From Mycobacterium parmense (GTDB lineage Bacteria; Actinomycetota; Actinomycetes; Mycobacteriales; Mycobacteriaceae): a DNA stretch of 64,000 nucleotides. Below are positions 54,296 through 63,539 of the stretch, in pieces (within the stretch, counting starts at the first letter, position 1; each line of letters opens with the position of its first letter). The translations under genes and the position numbers were made by a program. Location of the stretch: the NCBI RefSeq assembly GCF_010730575.1, contig NZ_AP022614.1:4960001-5024000 (forward strand). Direction: 5' to 3'. The notes beneath the pieces are model-generated. The model worked only from the letters and a program-made list of their open reading frames with translations, ran no database searches and was not told the DNA's origin.

Positions 54296-54601
54296 TCAGG
54301 AAATGAGCGCGGTGACGGCGGTCGTGGTCGTGTCAGCGAGCGCGATGCCGCCGATATTGCCGATGGGTTGGTCGAGGGCCGCGACAGGAAGCCACTGGAT
54401 GAGCTCCGGTAAGACAACCCCTTTGGGTTGCAGCACTGTGACGATCATAGCCATTGTGCTGCTGGGGATTTCACCGGGAATGAAGGGGCAGATGATCACC
54501 TGGCCGGTGGCGGCTGCGAGGTGAATCGTGTTAGATAGTACGACAACGTACAGTTCCTGGTTGGTGTCGCGGCCTGGCGTGATGTCTCCGGGTGTGATCA
54601 C
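54296..54601 (-). CDS. MazF/PemK-like toxin (type II TA)
   Basis: This 101-aa protein has the SH3-like barrel pattern of MazF/PemK: GDITPGRDTNQELYVVVLSNTIHLAAATGQVIICPFIPG near the N-terminus, then MAMIVTVLQPKGVVLPELIQWLPVAALDQPIGNIGG, the usual late part. MazF toxins cut mRNA or tRNA. The GTG start (54601) overlaps the antitoxin stop by four bases. It is opposite to the ESX genes. Motifs are moderately diverged, so RNA target is unknown. Confidence 0.72.
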   Translation of the reverse strand: MITPGDITPGRDTNQELYVVVLSNTIHLAAATGQVIICPFIPGEIPSSTMAMIVTVLQPKGVVLPELIQWLPVAALDQPIGNIGGIALADTTTTAVTALIS

Positions 54602-54825
54602 AGGCCAGCGGCCCGGTTCGCCTGATAGACCTTCTCCGCGTAGGCGTCGATGTCGAGCGTTGGCACAGTGTGTGTTGTGTAGTTCTCGAGCGAGATTCGG
54701 AGATGCTCGTTGTGCAGGGCTCGTTCGATCATCTCTGAACGATTCAGCCCGGCCGCCTGGGCGTCCGCATCGGCCGCCGCCAGCACGGCCTCTTCAATCA
54801 TTACGGACACTTTGGCTTTCGCCAT
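54598..54825 (-). CDS. Ribbon-helix-helix antitoxin (type II TA)
   Basis: This 75-aa protein is of the MazE/VapB type: AKVSVMIEEAVLAAADADAQAAGLNRSEMIERALHNEHLRISLENY forms a ribbon-helix-helix DNA-binding part, and the C-terminal VPTLDIDAYAEKVYQANRAAGL is the toxin-binding part. It precedes the toxin, overlapping by four bases, the usual TA order. The pair could stabilise the element. Confidence 0.75.
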   Translation of the reverse strand: MAKAKVSVMIEEAVLAAADADAQAAGLNRSEMIERALHNEHLRISLENYTTHTVPTLDIDAYAEKVYQANRAAGL

Positions 54826-54899
54826 ACCATTTATCCTACTCTGAGCAGGACAGTTGTCGTGAGGGTACTCCGGCTGGTGGCGCCGACGCAGGTTGCGTT

Positions 54900-55133
54900 A
54901 AATGGTGCGAGGACGACCTACCACAGATTCAGCTTGCCAGTCACGGTTACGGACGGGCCCATGTACGCCGATGACGACGATTCGGGGCGCGAAACGGTGT
55001 ACCTGCTAGGTTCGCGTGAGAATGCGCGCCGCCTCATGGCGGCCGTCGCACGGGATAGGGCCGTCGTCCCGGGCTGGCGAGCCTTACTAAGTCGATGGCC
55101 GAACTCGAGGAGATGGTCGGCGGCCAGGAGTGA
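54900..55133 (+). pseudogene. Decayed Phd/YefM-type antitoxin
   Basis: Pieces of a Phd/YefM antitoxin lie in different frames: LASHGYGRAHVRR (like the family's V-T-R-H-G-R-P-V-A-V), then ADDDDSGRETVYLLGSRENARRLMAAVARDRA, then in another frame LASLTKSMAELEEMVGGQE ending at TGA 55131-55133. At least two frameshifts break it. It sits beside an intact TA pair. No partner toxin is seen. Confidence 0.6.
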
Positions 55134-55310
55134 GCTGCGATCCTGATGGGTAGGGCGACTTCGCTTTTGGGGCGGACTCCGATCGCTGGCGGTCAAGGTC
55201 CTGAAAGCCCGGTACCTGTAGCGATCTGGCGCCACTGCGGTGTTCTGGGTTTTCATTCAATTTGGACGTGCTGGTAGCGGGGGTGTAGCGGGGGGCGGTA
55301 CGGTGCCGGT

Positions 55311-56801
55311 GTGCCGTTGAAGTTGGCGTCTAAGACGCAGGTTTCGGGTCATTTCTTTGTTCGGCGACGCTTGTCGTTTGCGTTGCTGCGCCGTTCGGTG
55401 AGCATGGAGATCAATCCGGTTCGCTGGCACCGCACGCTGTTGATGTTGTCGGCGGTGTTGGGTGTGGTGCTCGTGGTGGGGGCGTTCGTGTACGGGTGGT
55501 TTCGCCCGGCGGGGGTGATCGACGACTCGTCGAAGATCGTTGCTGATCGTTCGTCGGGGGCGTTGTTTGTGGTGGTCGACAAGCGACTGTATCCGGCGTT
55601 GAATCTGGTGTCGGCGCAGCTGATTGCTGGGTCGCCGGATCGGCCGACGTTTGTGGCATCGGGGGAGATTGCGAAGTGGCCCAAAGGGCCGACGGTGGGG
55701 ATCCAGGGCGCTCCGGTGGAGACACCGGCGGTGGTGTCTCCGCAGGTTTCGCGCTGGGCTGTGTGCGACACGGCGCCGACGACGGTTGGTGGTTCGCCGT
55801 TGGTGACGGGCATCAATGGGCAGTTGTTGCTCGGGGAGGCGGCGGGAGAGCTCGCCGGCAGCGAGGCCTTGTTGTTGTCTTATGGGCCGCAGGTACACCT
55901 GGTGACTAATGGTGTTCGGATGCCGATTGATCTGTCTCAGTCCGCGGTCGCCGGGCCCCTGGGGATTGCGCCCGGGGCGCAGGCGACGGGGATGTCGCGG
56001 GCCCTTTTTGACGCGTTGCCGGCGGGGGGACCGCTGGCTGTTCCCGCGGTGCCTGGCGCCGGTGGGCCCGGTCAGGTGGATTTGGGGGCGGGGGTTGTTG
56101 TCGGTGCGGTGGTGGCGAGCCGGGATGTGGCTGCACAGTCGGACCGCTTTTATGTGGTGCTGGCAGATGGGGTTCAAGAGGTCTCGCCTGTGGTGGCTTC
56201 GATGCTGCGCCAGCATGATTCGTTTGGTTTAGCCACGCCGCCGCAGATATCGCCGGATCATTTGGCGCATATTCCGCTGCGTCATGTTCTTGATGTGGAT
56301 TATTATCCGCGGTCGCCTGTGCGCCTGGTTGATGCGGGCAGTCGGCCGGTTTCGTGTGTGGCGTGGCAGTGGAGTGTGAGCGAGCGTCAGGCGCGGCTCG
56401 CGGTGATTTCGGGTCGGGGGTTGCCCATCCGCGCGGATCAGCGGGCGAAGATGGTGCCGTTGGTGGGTGCCGGCAATGGCGGGGTGCAAGCGAATCAGGT
56501 CTTGGTCGGTGATGGTGCATCGACGTTTGTTAGCACTACTGGTCAGGCATTGGATTCGCCTGCGCGCGAGACGATGTGGCTGACTAGCTCCACCGGGTCG
56601 CGCTATGGTGTGCCGTTTGACGACAATAGCGTGCAGGCGTTGGGGCTGGTGTTATCTCAGGTTCGTCCGGCGCCGTGGTCGATGCTGCAGGTGTGGCCTG
56701 CGGGACCGGAGTTGTCGCGGGCGGCCGCGTTGACGGTGCATAGCCCGTCGGACGCGGTGGCTGTGTTGCCGACGAAGACCAACGTACGGGCCGGCGGATA
56801 G
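55311..56801 (+). CDS. eccB: ESX secretion core component EccB
   Basis: This 496-aa protein has the EccB N-terminus (SKTQVSGHFFVRRRLSFALLRRSVSME), one transmembrane helix (TLLMLSAVLGVVLVVGAFVYGWF, about 43-65) and a long external region with the repeated EccB beta-domain (VLADGVQEVSPVVASMLRQ, VLSQVRPAPWSMLQVWPAGPELS). EccB is part of the T7SS membrane complex. GTG 55311. eccC's first part follows after 13 bases. Length matches the family. Confidence 0.94.
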   Translation: MPLKLASKTQVSGHFFVRRRLSFALLRRSVSMEINPVRWHRTLLMLSAVLGVVLVVGAFVYGWFRPAGVIDDSSKIVADRSSGALFVVVDKRLYPALNLVSAQLIAGSPDRPTFVASGEIAKWPKGPTVGIQGAPVETPAVVSPQVSRWAVCDTAPTTVGGSPLVTGINGQLLLGEAAGELAGSEALLLSYGPQVHLVTNGVRMPIDLSQSAVAGPLGIAPGAQATGMSRALFDALPAGGPLAVPAVPGAGGPGQVDLGAGVVVGAVVASRDVAAQSDRFYVVLADGVQEVSPVVASMLRQHDSFGLATPPQISPDHLAHIPLRHVLDVDYYPRSPVRLVDAGSRPVSCVAWQWSVSERQARLAVISGRGLPIRADQRAKMVPLVGAGNGGVQANQVLVGDGASTFVSTTGQALDSPARETMWLTSSTGSRYGVPFDDNSVQALGLVLSQVRPAPWSMLQVWPAGPELSRAAALTVHSPSDAVAVLPTKTNVRAGG

Positions 56802-56814
56802 GAGGGGGAGAAGG

Positions 56815-57930
56815 TTGTCGACGATTCGTTTCAGCCCGTCTCGGCGGCTGAGGGCGCCCAAAGTTGATGGCGGCATGCAGTCGGTACGCGATTCTCCGAT
56901 CGCGCCGCGCCGGTTGCCGATGACGAAGGCGCAGATCATTTTGCCTGCAGTCATGGGCGCGGCGTTTTTGGGCATGATGGCCATGATCTTGACTCAACCG
57001 GGGCTGCGCTCGGGGCCGATGAGTTTGTTTTCGTTGTTTGTGCCGGTGATGATGATTGTGTCGTTCGCCGGGGTGTTTATGCAGGGCCGTTTTGGTGGCG
57101 GTGATAAGGCGTTGTCTCCGCAGGCGTTGGAAGAAGAGCGCCGTGCCTACATGGACGAGCTCGACCAGACACGTGATGTGATTCAAAGTGACGCCGAGCG
57201 TCAGTTCGCCAATTACCAGTTCTTGCATCCCGAACCGGCGATGCTGCGTGGGTTGGTCGGGTCGCCGCGGATGTGGGAGCGATCGGGTTCTGCTGAGGAC
57301 TTGGCGATGCACTTTGGTTTTGTCCGTTTCGGAACCGGTACTTCGGATTTGGCGAAGAAGCTGGCTAAGCCTCGGTTGGGGGAGTCGGCCGATTATGAGC
57401 CAGTCTGCTATGACGCGCTGCGCAAGTTTTTGTTGGAGCAGTCCAAGATTAGTGGGATCGCTAAACCGCTGTCGCTCAAGGTGATTCCGCTGATGACGTT
57501 GGTGGGTGAGGATGGTCCGGACACAGTCCACGGTGTGGTGCGGGCGATGATTTGTCAGGCGGCCTGCTTCCATTCACCGCAGGACTTGAAAGTCATGGTC
57601 GTCACCGACGAACCAGCACGATGGGATTGGGTCAAGTGGTTGCCGCATTGCCAACACGACAAGCTCTTTGATAGTGGCGGGCCGTTGCGAATGGTGTGGA
57701 CGTCGCCGACGGCGATGGATGCGGCGGTTGGTCACGAATTGCATGGCGCTCGAAAGAATTACGGGGACCCTGGCGCCGCGGACGGGGTACGTCCGCATTG
57801 GCTTGTGATCAACGACCAGCTCCGTGTGGATAGTGAATGGGACACGTTGAATCGCAGGGGCGTTGGGGGGGTCGCGGGCGTGACCTTTGTGCGTGTAGTG
57901 GTCAAGGAGGGCGCGGCGGATGACAACTGA
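56815..57930 (+). CDS. eccCa: EccC N-terminal part (membrane domain, no ATPase)
   Basis: This 371-aa protein has two transmembrane helices (KAQIILPAVMGAAFLGMMAMIL about 38-59; SLFSLFVPVMMIVSFAGVFM about 70-90), then the EccC stalk/DUF region (EERRAYMDELDQTRDVIQSDAERQFANYQFLHPEP, LWERSGSAEDLAM-like) and part of the first regulatory area. It ends before the ATPase-1 Walker A. It overlaps the next gene by 11 bases. In ESX-1 the split is later, after ATPase-1. The start is TTG 56815 or the nearby ATG 56876. Confidence 0.9.
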   Translation: MSTIRFSPSRRLRAPKVDGGMQSVRDSPIAPRRLPMTKAQIILPAVMGAAFLGMMAMILTQPGLRSGPMSLFSLFVPVMMIVSFAGVFMQGRFGGGDKALSPQALEEERRAYMDELDQTRDVIQSDAERQFANYQFLHPEPAMLRGLVGSPRMWERSGSAEDLAMHFGFVRFGTGTSDLAKKLAKPRLGESADYEPVCYDALRKFLLEQSKISGIAKPLSLKVIPLMTLVGEDGPDTVHGVVRAMICQAACFHSPQDLKVMVVTDEPARWDWVKWLPHCQHDKLFDSGGPLRMVWTSPTAMDAAVGHELHGARKNYGDPGAADGVRPHWLVINDQLRVDSEWDTLNRRGVGGVAGVTFVRVVVKEGAADDN

Positions 57931-60900
57931 GTTCACATTGCATGTCAAGCGCGACGGGGCATATGACGAGGAGGGGTTTTTCGCGCTCCCCGATACGCTG
58001 GACACGGCGTCCGCGGTCGCGTTTGCGCGCAAAATGGCTAGATACCATGCAGATTCGCGGGTAACGCAAAGTTCGACTGCCGCCGCATCGAAGGTCGTGG
58101 ATCTGTATGAGATTCTCGGCCACGCTGATCCGGGCGATATCGATGTGGAGGAGGCCTGGGCGGCGACGCGGCTGGGTCCGCCGCTGCAAGACGACGAGGG
58201 CGAATTGCAGTGGGGTCGGGAGTGGATGCGGTTCCCGATCGGTATTGATCCACGCAATGGACAGCCCGTGGCCCTCGACTTGAAGGAGACTCACGAGTTC
58301 GAGGGGATGGGCCATCACGTCGTCGTCGTCGGCACGACTGGGAGTGGTAAATCGGTGTTTTTGACGGCGTTGATTACGTCGGCGTGTTTGACGCATTCGC
58401 CAGACTCGTTGAAGGTCGCGGTGTTTGACTTTAAGGGTAGTGCGTTGGCGCATTTGGTGGCGGGATTCCCGCACTGCGTCGCGGCGATGAGCAACTTGCG
58501 TAACGATCGCCTGTGGATTGTGAGGATGGAAGATGTCCTCTACGGCGAGATGGAGCGCCGCAAGTCTTGGCTTGACCGGGCTGGGGTCAGTGACATCGCT
58601 GAATATGAGTATTTGCGCATTCACAAGAAGGAGAAGTTGCGGCCGATGCCGCACCTGCTGCTGATTGTCGATGAGTTCACGCAGATGTTCGCTGAACATG
58701 ACGGAGCCAAAGCGGTCATGGACGAGGTCGGCCGCCAGGGCCGCTCGCAGGGGCTTCGCCTCGTGATGGGGTCGCAGCGGCTGGGCCACCAGATGCAGGG
58801 CGGCATCATGAGTAACATCCCGGTGCGGGTGGCGCTGCGAACTGTCGGCGACACCGATTCCCACGAGGTGTTGGGTAGCGATGAGGCCAATCATCTGCCC
58901 AAAAAACCTGCTGGGGCTGGGCTTTTGAAGGTAGGTGCCAACAAGAACCTGACGAGGTTTCAGACGGCGTTCGTGCTCAAGAGCTATGTACCGCCCCAAC
59001 GGGCAGCAGCTGCTGCGGCCAGGCAGGAAGCCGGTTACCTTGAGCCACAAGAGTTCCAGGCGGTCGGTATGCCTGCTCTGCAGATGGCCCGCGACGGCGA
59101 GGGCGAGCAGACCAAAATCCCGGAACCACGCGCCATCATTGGCGCCGATGGCCGCACCGTCAAACAGGTGCAGGCAACGGTGGATTGCTTGAATCGGCTG
59201 AATCTTCCTCCACTGCAAGCGATGTGGCTGCCGCCGCTGCAGCCGGTCCCTGCTGATGAGCTGGTGCGGCGGTTGCGGGGCCAACCGTGGGATGTCGACT
59301 ATGGCTCGGCCCAAAGCGAGCTCTCGAGGCTGATGTTTCCGGTCGGGATCGAAGACAGGCCGCGCGACCACCGCCAGCTTGTCTATGCGCCCAATCTGGC
59401 CGAAGGTAACTGCGCGGTCATTGGTATGGGGCAATCGGGTAAGACGGTGGCCATCGCGACGATGATCTCGGGTGCCGCTTTGTTGTATCATCCTCGGCGG
59501 CTTCAGTTCTACGTCATCGCACTCAGCGGGCCGGACCTCAACCTGGTAGCTGGTTTGCCGCACGTCGGTGGTTTCGCACGCGAGGTGGACCCCGAGCAGG
59601 TCAAACGAATCATCGCCGAGATGCTGGCGCTGATCGATCAGCGCGAGCAGGCGTTCACCAAGCTAGGTCTGACGCTAACCAAGCTGCGTGAACGCAAATT
59701 TGGCGGCGTGCCAGGTGAGGTGCCTCAAGACTCGTTCGGCGATGTGTTTTTGGTGATCGATGGCTGGCCAACGTTTGTGAAGAACTGGGAGCTGTTGGTT
59801 TCTGACGTGGAACGAATCTTGGCTAAAGGACCCGATGTTGGGGTGCACGCCATTGTGTCGACCAGTGGCTGGGTGGCCAACAAATTCCCGTCAGGAATGA
59901 CCAAGAATTTCACCAGCAACGTGGAGCTCAAGCTCGGTGACAACGATGACATGACGGTCAACAATGTGAAGGTCGCGCGCGACGTTCCCTTCGGGGAGCA
60001 GAAGATGTTCCTCGACGAAGAGGACGACACTGGCGGTGAGGTCGAGCAGGTCAACGTGGTCAAGATCAGGGGCCGCGGCACGACGATGGAGGGGTACCAT
60101 TTTCAGGCCGGGTTACCGGAGATAACCGTGCAAGGGCGGCGCGCCGACGTGGCAGCAGCCGTTGAGCCAATTCAGCGGCTCGCTGGACCTGACAGTGCGG
60201 CCGCGCGGGTACGGATGCTGCCCAAAATCGTCGGTATCGACGAGGTCTTCGCGCAATGGGAGCAGCGTGAGCATGGGCCGGGTGGGGTCGACTGGAGTGG
60301 TGTCGTGCCGTTCGGGATTTCAGAAATCGGTTTGGAGCCGGCGGTCGCGAACTTCGCTGCGACCCCGCATCTGCTGCTTACCGGTCGGCCTGAATGTGGA
60401 TTGTCGAGCGGGTTGGCCACGGTGGCCCAAGCTGTGATGCGGGTGTACGGGCCCGAGCAGGCCCAGATCTATGTGGTGGACCCTCATAATGAGTTGCTGC
60501 GCGTGGTCGAAGGTGAACATTTGGGCGCCTACGTTTTCCGGGAGGACCAGGTGCGTGCCTTGGGTGACAGCCTGGGGGCGATCCTGACTGAACGTATGCC
60601 GATGACAGACCTAAGCCAGGCGGAGTTGGCTGCGGGGACGCGGCGTTGGAGCGGGCCAGAGATCTTTGTCTTCATCGATCGTGAAGAGACCCTTGCTAGT
60701 TGGGACACTGGTGGGTTCGTGGCAGGAACCGGATACCCGTTGGGCCCGCTGGCGCGGTTTATTGCGCGGGGTAAAGAGGTCGGCCTGCACCTGGTCGTGT
60801 CGCGGCGGATCGCTCAGTGGGGCCGCACGCTGACCAATCCGATAATCGGGGAGTTGCTCAAGGCCAAAGCACCTGTCGTGGTAATGGACGGCGACCCTGA

Positions 60901-61018
60901 TGAAGGGCCGATCGTCGGCAAAACGAAAGCCGTGCCAGCTGACCCCGGTCGTGGCCTGTACGTCACTGACCGGATGGTGGCGCCGGTGCAGATCGCGTTC
61001 CCGGCGAGCGCCCATTGA
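57920..61018 (+). CDS. eccCb: EccC C-terminal part with three FtsK/SpoIIIE-type ATPase domains
   Basis: This 1,032-aa protein contains three ATPase modules. The first has VVGTTGSGKSV near residue 138 and LLLIVDEFTQMF near 248; the second has VIGMGQSGKTVA near 502 and VFLVIDGWPTF near 609; the third has a degenerate Walker A (LTGRPECGLSSG near 820) and IFVFIDREET near 915. The EccC ATPase powers T7SS and binds substrates such as EsxB at its end. ATG 57920 has AAGGAGG nine bases upstream, so a true gene start and not a simple frameshift is likely. The TGA overlaps the next TTG start. Confidence 0.94.
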   Translation: MTTEFTLHVKRDGAYDEEGFFALPDTLDTASAVAFARKMARYHADSRVTQSSTAAASKVVDLYEILGHADPGDIDVEEAWAATRLGPPLQDDEGELQWGREWMRFPIGIDPRNGQPVALDLKETHEFEGMGHHVVVVGTTGSGKSVFLTALITSACLTHSPDSLKVAVFDFKGSALAHLVAGFPHCVAAMSNLRNDRLWIVRMEDVLYGEMERRKSWLDRAGVSDIAEYEYLRIHKKEKLRPMPHLLLIVDEFTQMFAEHDGAKAVMDEVGRQGRSQGLRLVMGSQRLGHQMQGGIMSNIPVRVALRTVGDTDSHEVLGSDEANHLPKKPAGAGLLKVGANKNLTRFQTAFVLKSYVPPQRAAAAAARQEAGYLEPQEFQAVGMPALQMARDGEGEQTKIPEPRAIIGADGRTVKQVQATVDCLNRLNLPPLQAMWLPPLQPVPADELVRRLRGQPWDVDYGSAQSELSRLMFPVGIEDRPRDHRQLVYAPNLAEGNCAVIGMGQSGKTVAIATMISGAALLYHPRRLQFYVIALSGPDLNLVAGLPHVGGFAREVDPEQVKRIIAEMLALIDQREQAFTKLGLTLTKLRERKFGGVPGEVPQDSFGDVFLVIDGWPTFVKNWELLVSDVERILAKGPDVGVHAIVSTSGWVANKFPSGMTKNFTSNVELKLGDNDDMTVNNVKVARDVPFGEQKMFLDEEDDTGGEVEQVNVVKIRGRGTTMEGYHFQAGLPEITVQGRRADVAAAVEPIQRLAGPDSAAARVRMLPKIVGIDEVFAQWEQREHGPGGVDWSGVVPFGISEIGLEPAVANFAATPHLLLTGRPECGLSSGLATVAQAVMRVYGPEQAQIYVVDPHNELLRVVEGEHLGAYVFREDQVRALGDSLGAILTERMPMTDLSQAELAAGTRRWSGPEIFVFIDREETLASWDTGGFVAGTGYPLGPLARFIARGKEVGLHLVVSRRIAQWGRTLTNPIIGELLKAKAPVVVMDGDPDEGPIVGKTKAVPADPGRGLYVTDRMVAPVQIAFPASAH

Positions 61019-61431
61019 GCGAGGATGACCCCGCGTGGCTGCTCGTCCACGCGGTGGAACAAGCCCGCTTAGAACAGGGGTTGTCCAAACATGATCTGGC
61101 ACGCCTGGCGCGCGTGGCGCGGCCTACGATCTCGCGGCTGATCAACCATGGCATGGTCCCGTCTCGTGCGGCCACGCTGGATAGGATCGGCTCGGCGCTG
61201 GGCTGGGAGGCCGGGACGTGTGCGGCCTTGTTGGCCGGCCAACCCCTACCGGGTCCACGCGCGCCGGTGACTCGCTCGGCCCAGCTCGTCGCAGCGCGGC
61301 TCACCGAGATTGCCGAGGAGGCGCGGTCGGCCGCCGGTGCTGCCGAGCAGTCGATTCTGCGGCTGAAAACCATCGAGGAGCGTGCGCGTGCGGCTGCGCA
61401 GTTCGTGCTGGGCGGTTCAGTAGCTGATTAA
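61015..61431 (+). CDS. XRE-type helix-turn-helix protein in the ESX operon
   Basis: This 138-aa protein begins at TTG 61015, overlapping the eccCb stop (TTGA). Residues about 10-62 are a helix-turn-helix (VEQARLEQGLSKHDLARLARVARPTISRLINHGMVPSRAATLDRIGSAL), followed by a helical C-terminal part (AARLTEIAEEARSAAGAAEQSILRLKTIEERARAAA). It is an unusual insertion between eccC and PE genes and would suit autoregulation of the ESX operon. Confidence 0.82.
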   Translation: MSEDDPAWLLVHAVEQARLEQGLSKHDLARLARVARPTISRLINHGMVPSRAATLDRIGSALGWEAGTCAALLAGQPLPGPRAPVTRSAQLVAARLTEIAEEARSAAGAAEQSILRLKTIEERARAAAQFVLGGSVAD

Positions 61432-61667
61432 GCGGTCGATCTGGACCGATTCATGCGTCGGCATGGGCCTTTGTCGCTCGGTGATGCGTGGCGGTATTTC
61501 GCCAGGTGAGCGGCGCCGTAGAGGGTGTCGGGAAACAGGGGGTGTTGCCTTGTGTGGAATGTCGGAGGTTTGGTTGCCGGTGTCCCTGGGGGCGGTTATC
61601 GTCGCATCAAACGGCGGCTTTATTGCTCGTGGGGCGAATGGGATATGTGGACAGGGGTGGGATTGCA

Positions 61668-61964
61668 ATGATGTTCATTGAGGCGCCGGCGCTGGCGGCG
61701 CAGGCAGCATCAGAGGGCGCAGGCGGGGCGACCACGGCGGCCACTCTTGCCGCTGGGGCACCAGCGATGGGCGCTGTGCTGCCGATGGGCGGCGAGGAAG
61801 TGTCGGCAATGTTCGCTCAAGCTATCGCCGCGCACGGCGCGCAGTTCTTGGCGGCAGGTGCTCTAGGTGTGGCTCAGCGGGAGGCGTTCGCAGCCACCGT
61901 GGCTACGTCGGCGGCCACCTACACCGCTATGGATGCGGTCGGCAAGGCGCTGCTGTCGCTGTAG
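61668..61964 (+). CDS. PE family protein
   Basis: This 98-aa protein has the PE domain layout of two helices: MMFIEAPALAAQAASEGAGG and EEVSAMFAQAIAAHGAQFLAAGALGVAQREAFAATVATSAATYTAMDAVGKALL, with the T7SS export signal Y-x3-D as YTAMD (85-89). It pairs with the following PPE protein for ESX secretion. ATG 61668 or 61671; GGGGTGGG lies upstream. The 236 bases between the XRE gene and PE contain no other gene. Confidence 0.9.
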   Translation: MMFIEAPALAAQAASEGAGGATTAATLAAGAPAMGAVLPMGGEEVSAMFAQAIAAHGAQFLAAGALGVAQREAFAATVATSAATYTAMDAVGKALLSL

Positions 61965-61979
61965 CGCGGCGGTGCACTG

Positions 61980-63461
61980 ATGTACTGGGGTATCCCACCA
62001 GAGATCAACGCATTTCGGTTGACCAGGATGGGCGCGGGTCCAACGGCGCACGTCCCACAGATCACCGCCTACACGGCTGCTGCGGCCACGCACTTCGAGC
62101 AAGGGATGCAGCAGTCGGTGACCGCGATCGCGACCGCGCCGGTTTTCCAGGGCTCTGGCGGAATGGGGATGCTCGATAGTGCCACGCCGATGGCGGCCTG
62201 GCAGCAGACCGCCGGGCTGCATGCAGAGACTGCGGCGGCCACCATCCAAACTGGGTTGACTGCGTACAGCGCGGCCGTGTCCGCGACCATTCCTCATGAA
62301 GTGGTGGTGGCCAACCGGGTCCGCGAGGCCACTTTGGAATCAACAAATTTCATGGGGATCAACACCCCAGCGATCGCCGAGGCGAATGCTGAATATGGGG
62401 AGTATTGGTCGCAGAACGCCGGGGCCATGGTCGGCTACTTGGGCGCTATGGCCCCTGTCGTGAGCGCGCTGACCGTTCCCTTGCCGACGTTGCCTGATAT
62501 GAGCAATCCGCTGGGGGCGACGGCCGGCTTGGCAGGGTTGGTCGGCGACGGGGTTGGTGCTGGCGTGCAGGCCTTAGGGTCGGGCATTAGCGCCGGTGGG
62601 GGAGTGGTGTCGGCTGGCAGTGGGATCAGCACAGGCGTGGCCACTGGGATCTCGAGCGGCGTGTTCAACGGCACGGGAGCAGGCGTGCAGGCCGCAGGGT
62701 CGCCCACTGGTGGGCAAACCCCGGCACCGCAGCCAGCGACCACCGGCACGACCGCGGGGCAGGGCGTGCCCGCAACGACGGGCACCGGCCAGGGCGTCAC
62801 GAGTAACGCGCCGCAGGGAAAAGCTCCACCGTTGCAGGCGGGTCAAGGCGGTCAGCCGCCCCTGGAAGAGTCTGGACAGTCGTTGCTCGGCCAACTCACC
62901 CAGGCGCCAACCGAAATGATGAGTTCGCTCAGTTCACCACTGGAGTCACTGGGGCAGCTCCCGTCGAGTGCCAGTGGCCAACTAAGCGGCCTGATGGGCC
63001 CGTTGTCGGCGCTGACCGGTGGAATGTCCGGTGGATTGGGTGGGCCCCCAGCCGGGGGAGCACCGGGATTCAGCGCAGCCAGTGCACCGTGGTCGGGACT
63101 AAGTGGCGCCAACGGCGGCTTCGCCGGGGGCGCGTCAGCGGTTGCCGCGGCGTTGACGAAACCGTCTGCTGGCGGGCTAGGTGGGCCTGTGGGCGTGCCG
63201 GGCGGCTGGTGGGCCGACGTGGCTGATGGCGCTGAAACAGACGAGCAACCGGCTGCGGGACTGCGAAGCGGCGCGGCAGCGGGCAGAGGAGCCATGGCGC
63301 CCGGAATGTATGGACCCATGGCGGCAACGGGGCGCTCCGGACGCGGCAGTGAATATGCCGATGTCAGCGAGCAGGATAAGACGATCACGCTACCGGCCTC
63401 CGCGCATGCGGCGCCGGTGCTCACGTCTGAGGGCGTGGTCCACGTCGGGCAGGGAGGATAA
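61980..63461 (+). CDS. PPE family protein
   Basis: This 493-aa protein starts MYWGIPPEINAFRLTRMGAGP with the PPE motif at residues 6-8. The helical domain (about 1-170) is followed by a Gly/Ala/Pro-rich region, including GGMSGGLGGPPAGGAPG, and ends in a short charged part (TDEQPAAGLR...VVHVGQGG). It should form a heterodimer with PE (gap of 15 bases) and be exported by this ESX system. It is not of the MPTR or SVP-long type as far as can be seen. Confidence 0.92.
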   Translation: MYWGIPPEINAFRLTRMGAGPTAHVPQITAYTAAAATHFEQGMQQSVTAIATAPVFQGSGGMGMLDSATPMAAWQQTAGLHAETAAATIQTGLTAYSAAVSATIPHEVVVANRVREATLESTNFMGINTPAIAEANAEYGEYWSQNAGAMVGYLGAMAPVVSALTVPLPTLPDMSNPLGATAGLAGLVGDGVGAGVQALGSGISAGGGVVSAGSGISTGVATGISSGVFNGTGAGVQAAGSPTGGQTPAPQPATTGTTAGQGVPATTGTGQGVTSNAPQGKAPPLQAGQGGQPPLEESGQSLLGQLTQAPTEMMSSLSSPLESLGQLPSSASGQLSGLMGPLSALTGGMSGGLGGPPAGGAPGFSAASAPWSGLSGANGGFAGGASAVAAALTKPSAGGLGGPVGVPGGWWADVADGAETDEQPAAGLRSGAAAGRGAMAPGMYGPMAATGRSGRGSEYADVSEQDKTITLPASAHAAPVLTSEGVVHVGQGG

Positions 63462-63539
63462 CTCCCGGCAGGGGCCCGGGTCATTGCTGAACTGATCGAA
63501 CCAGCGGTAACCACTTGCTAGTGAAGGAGATACACCATC

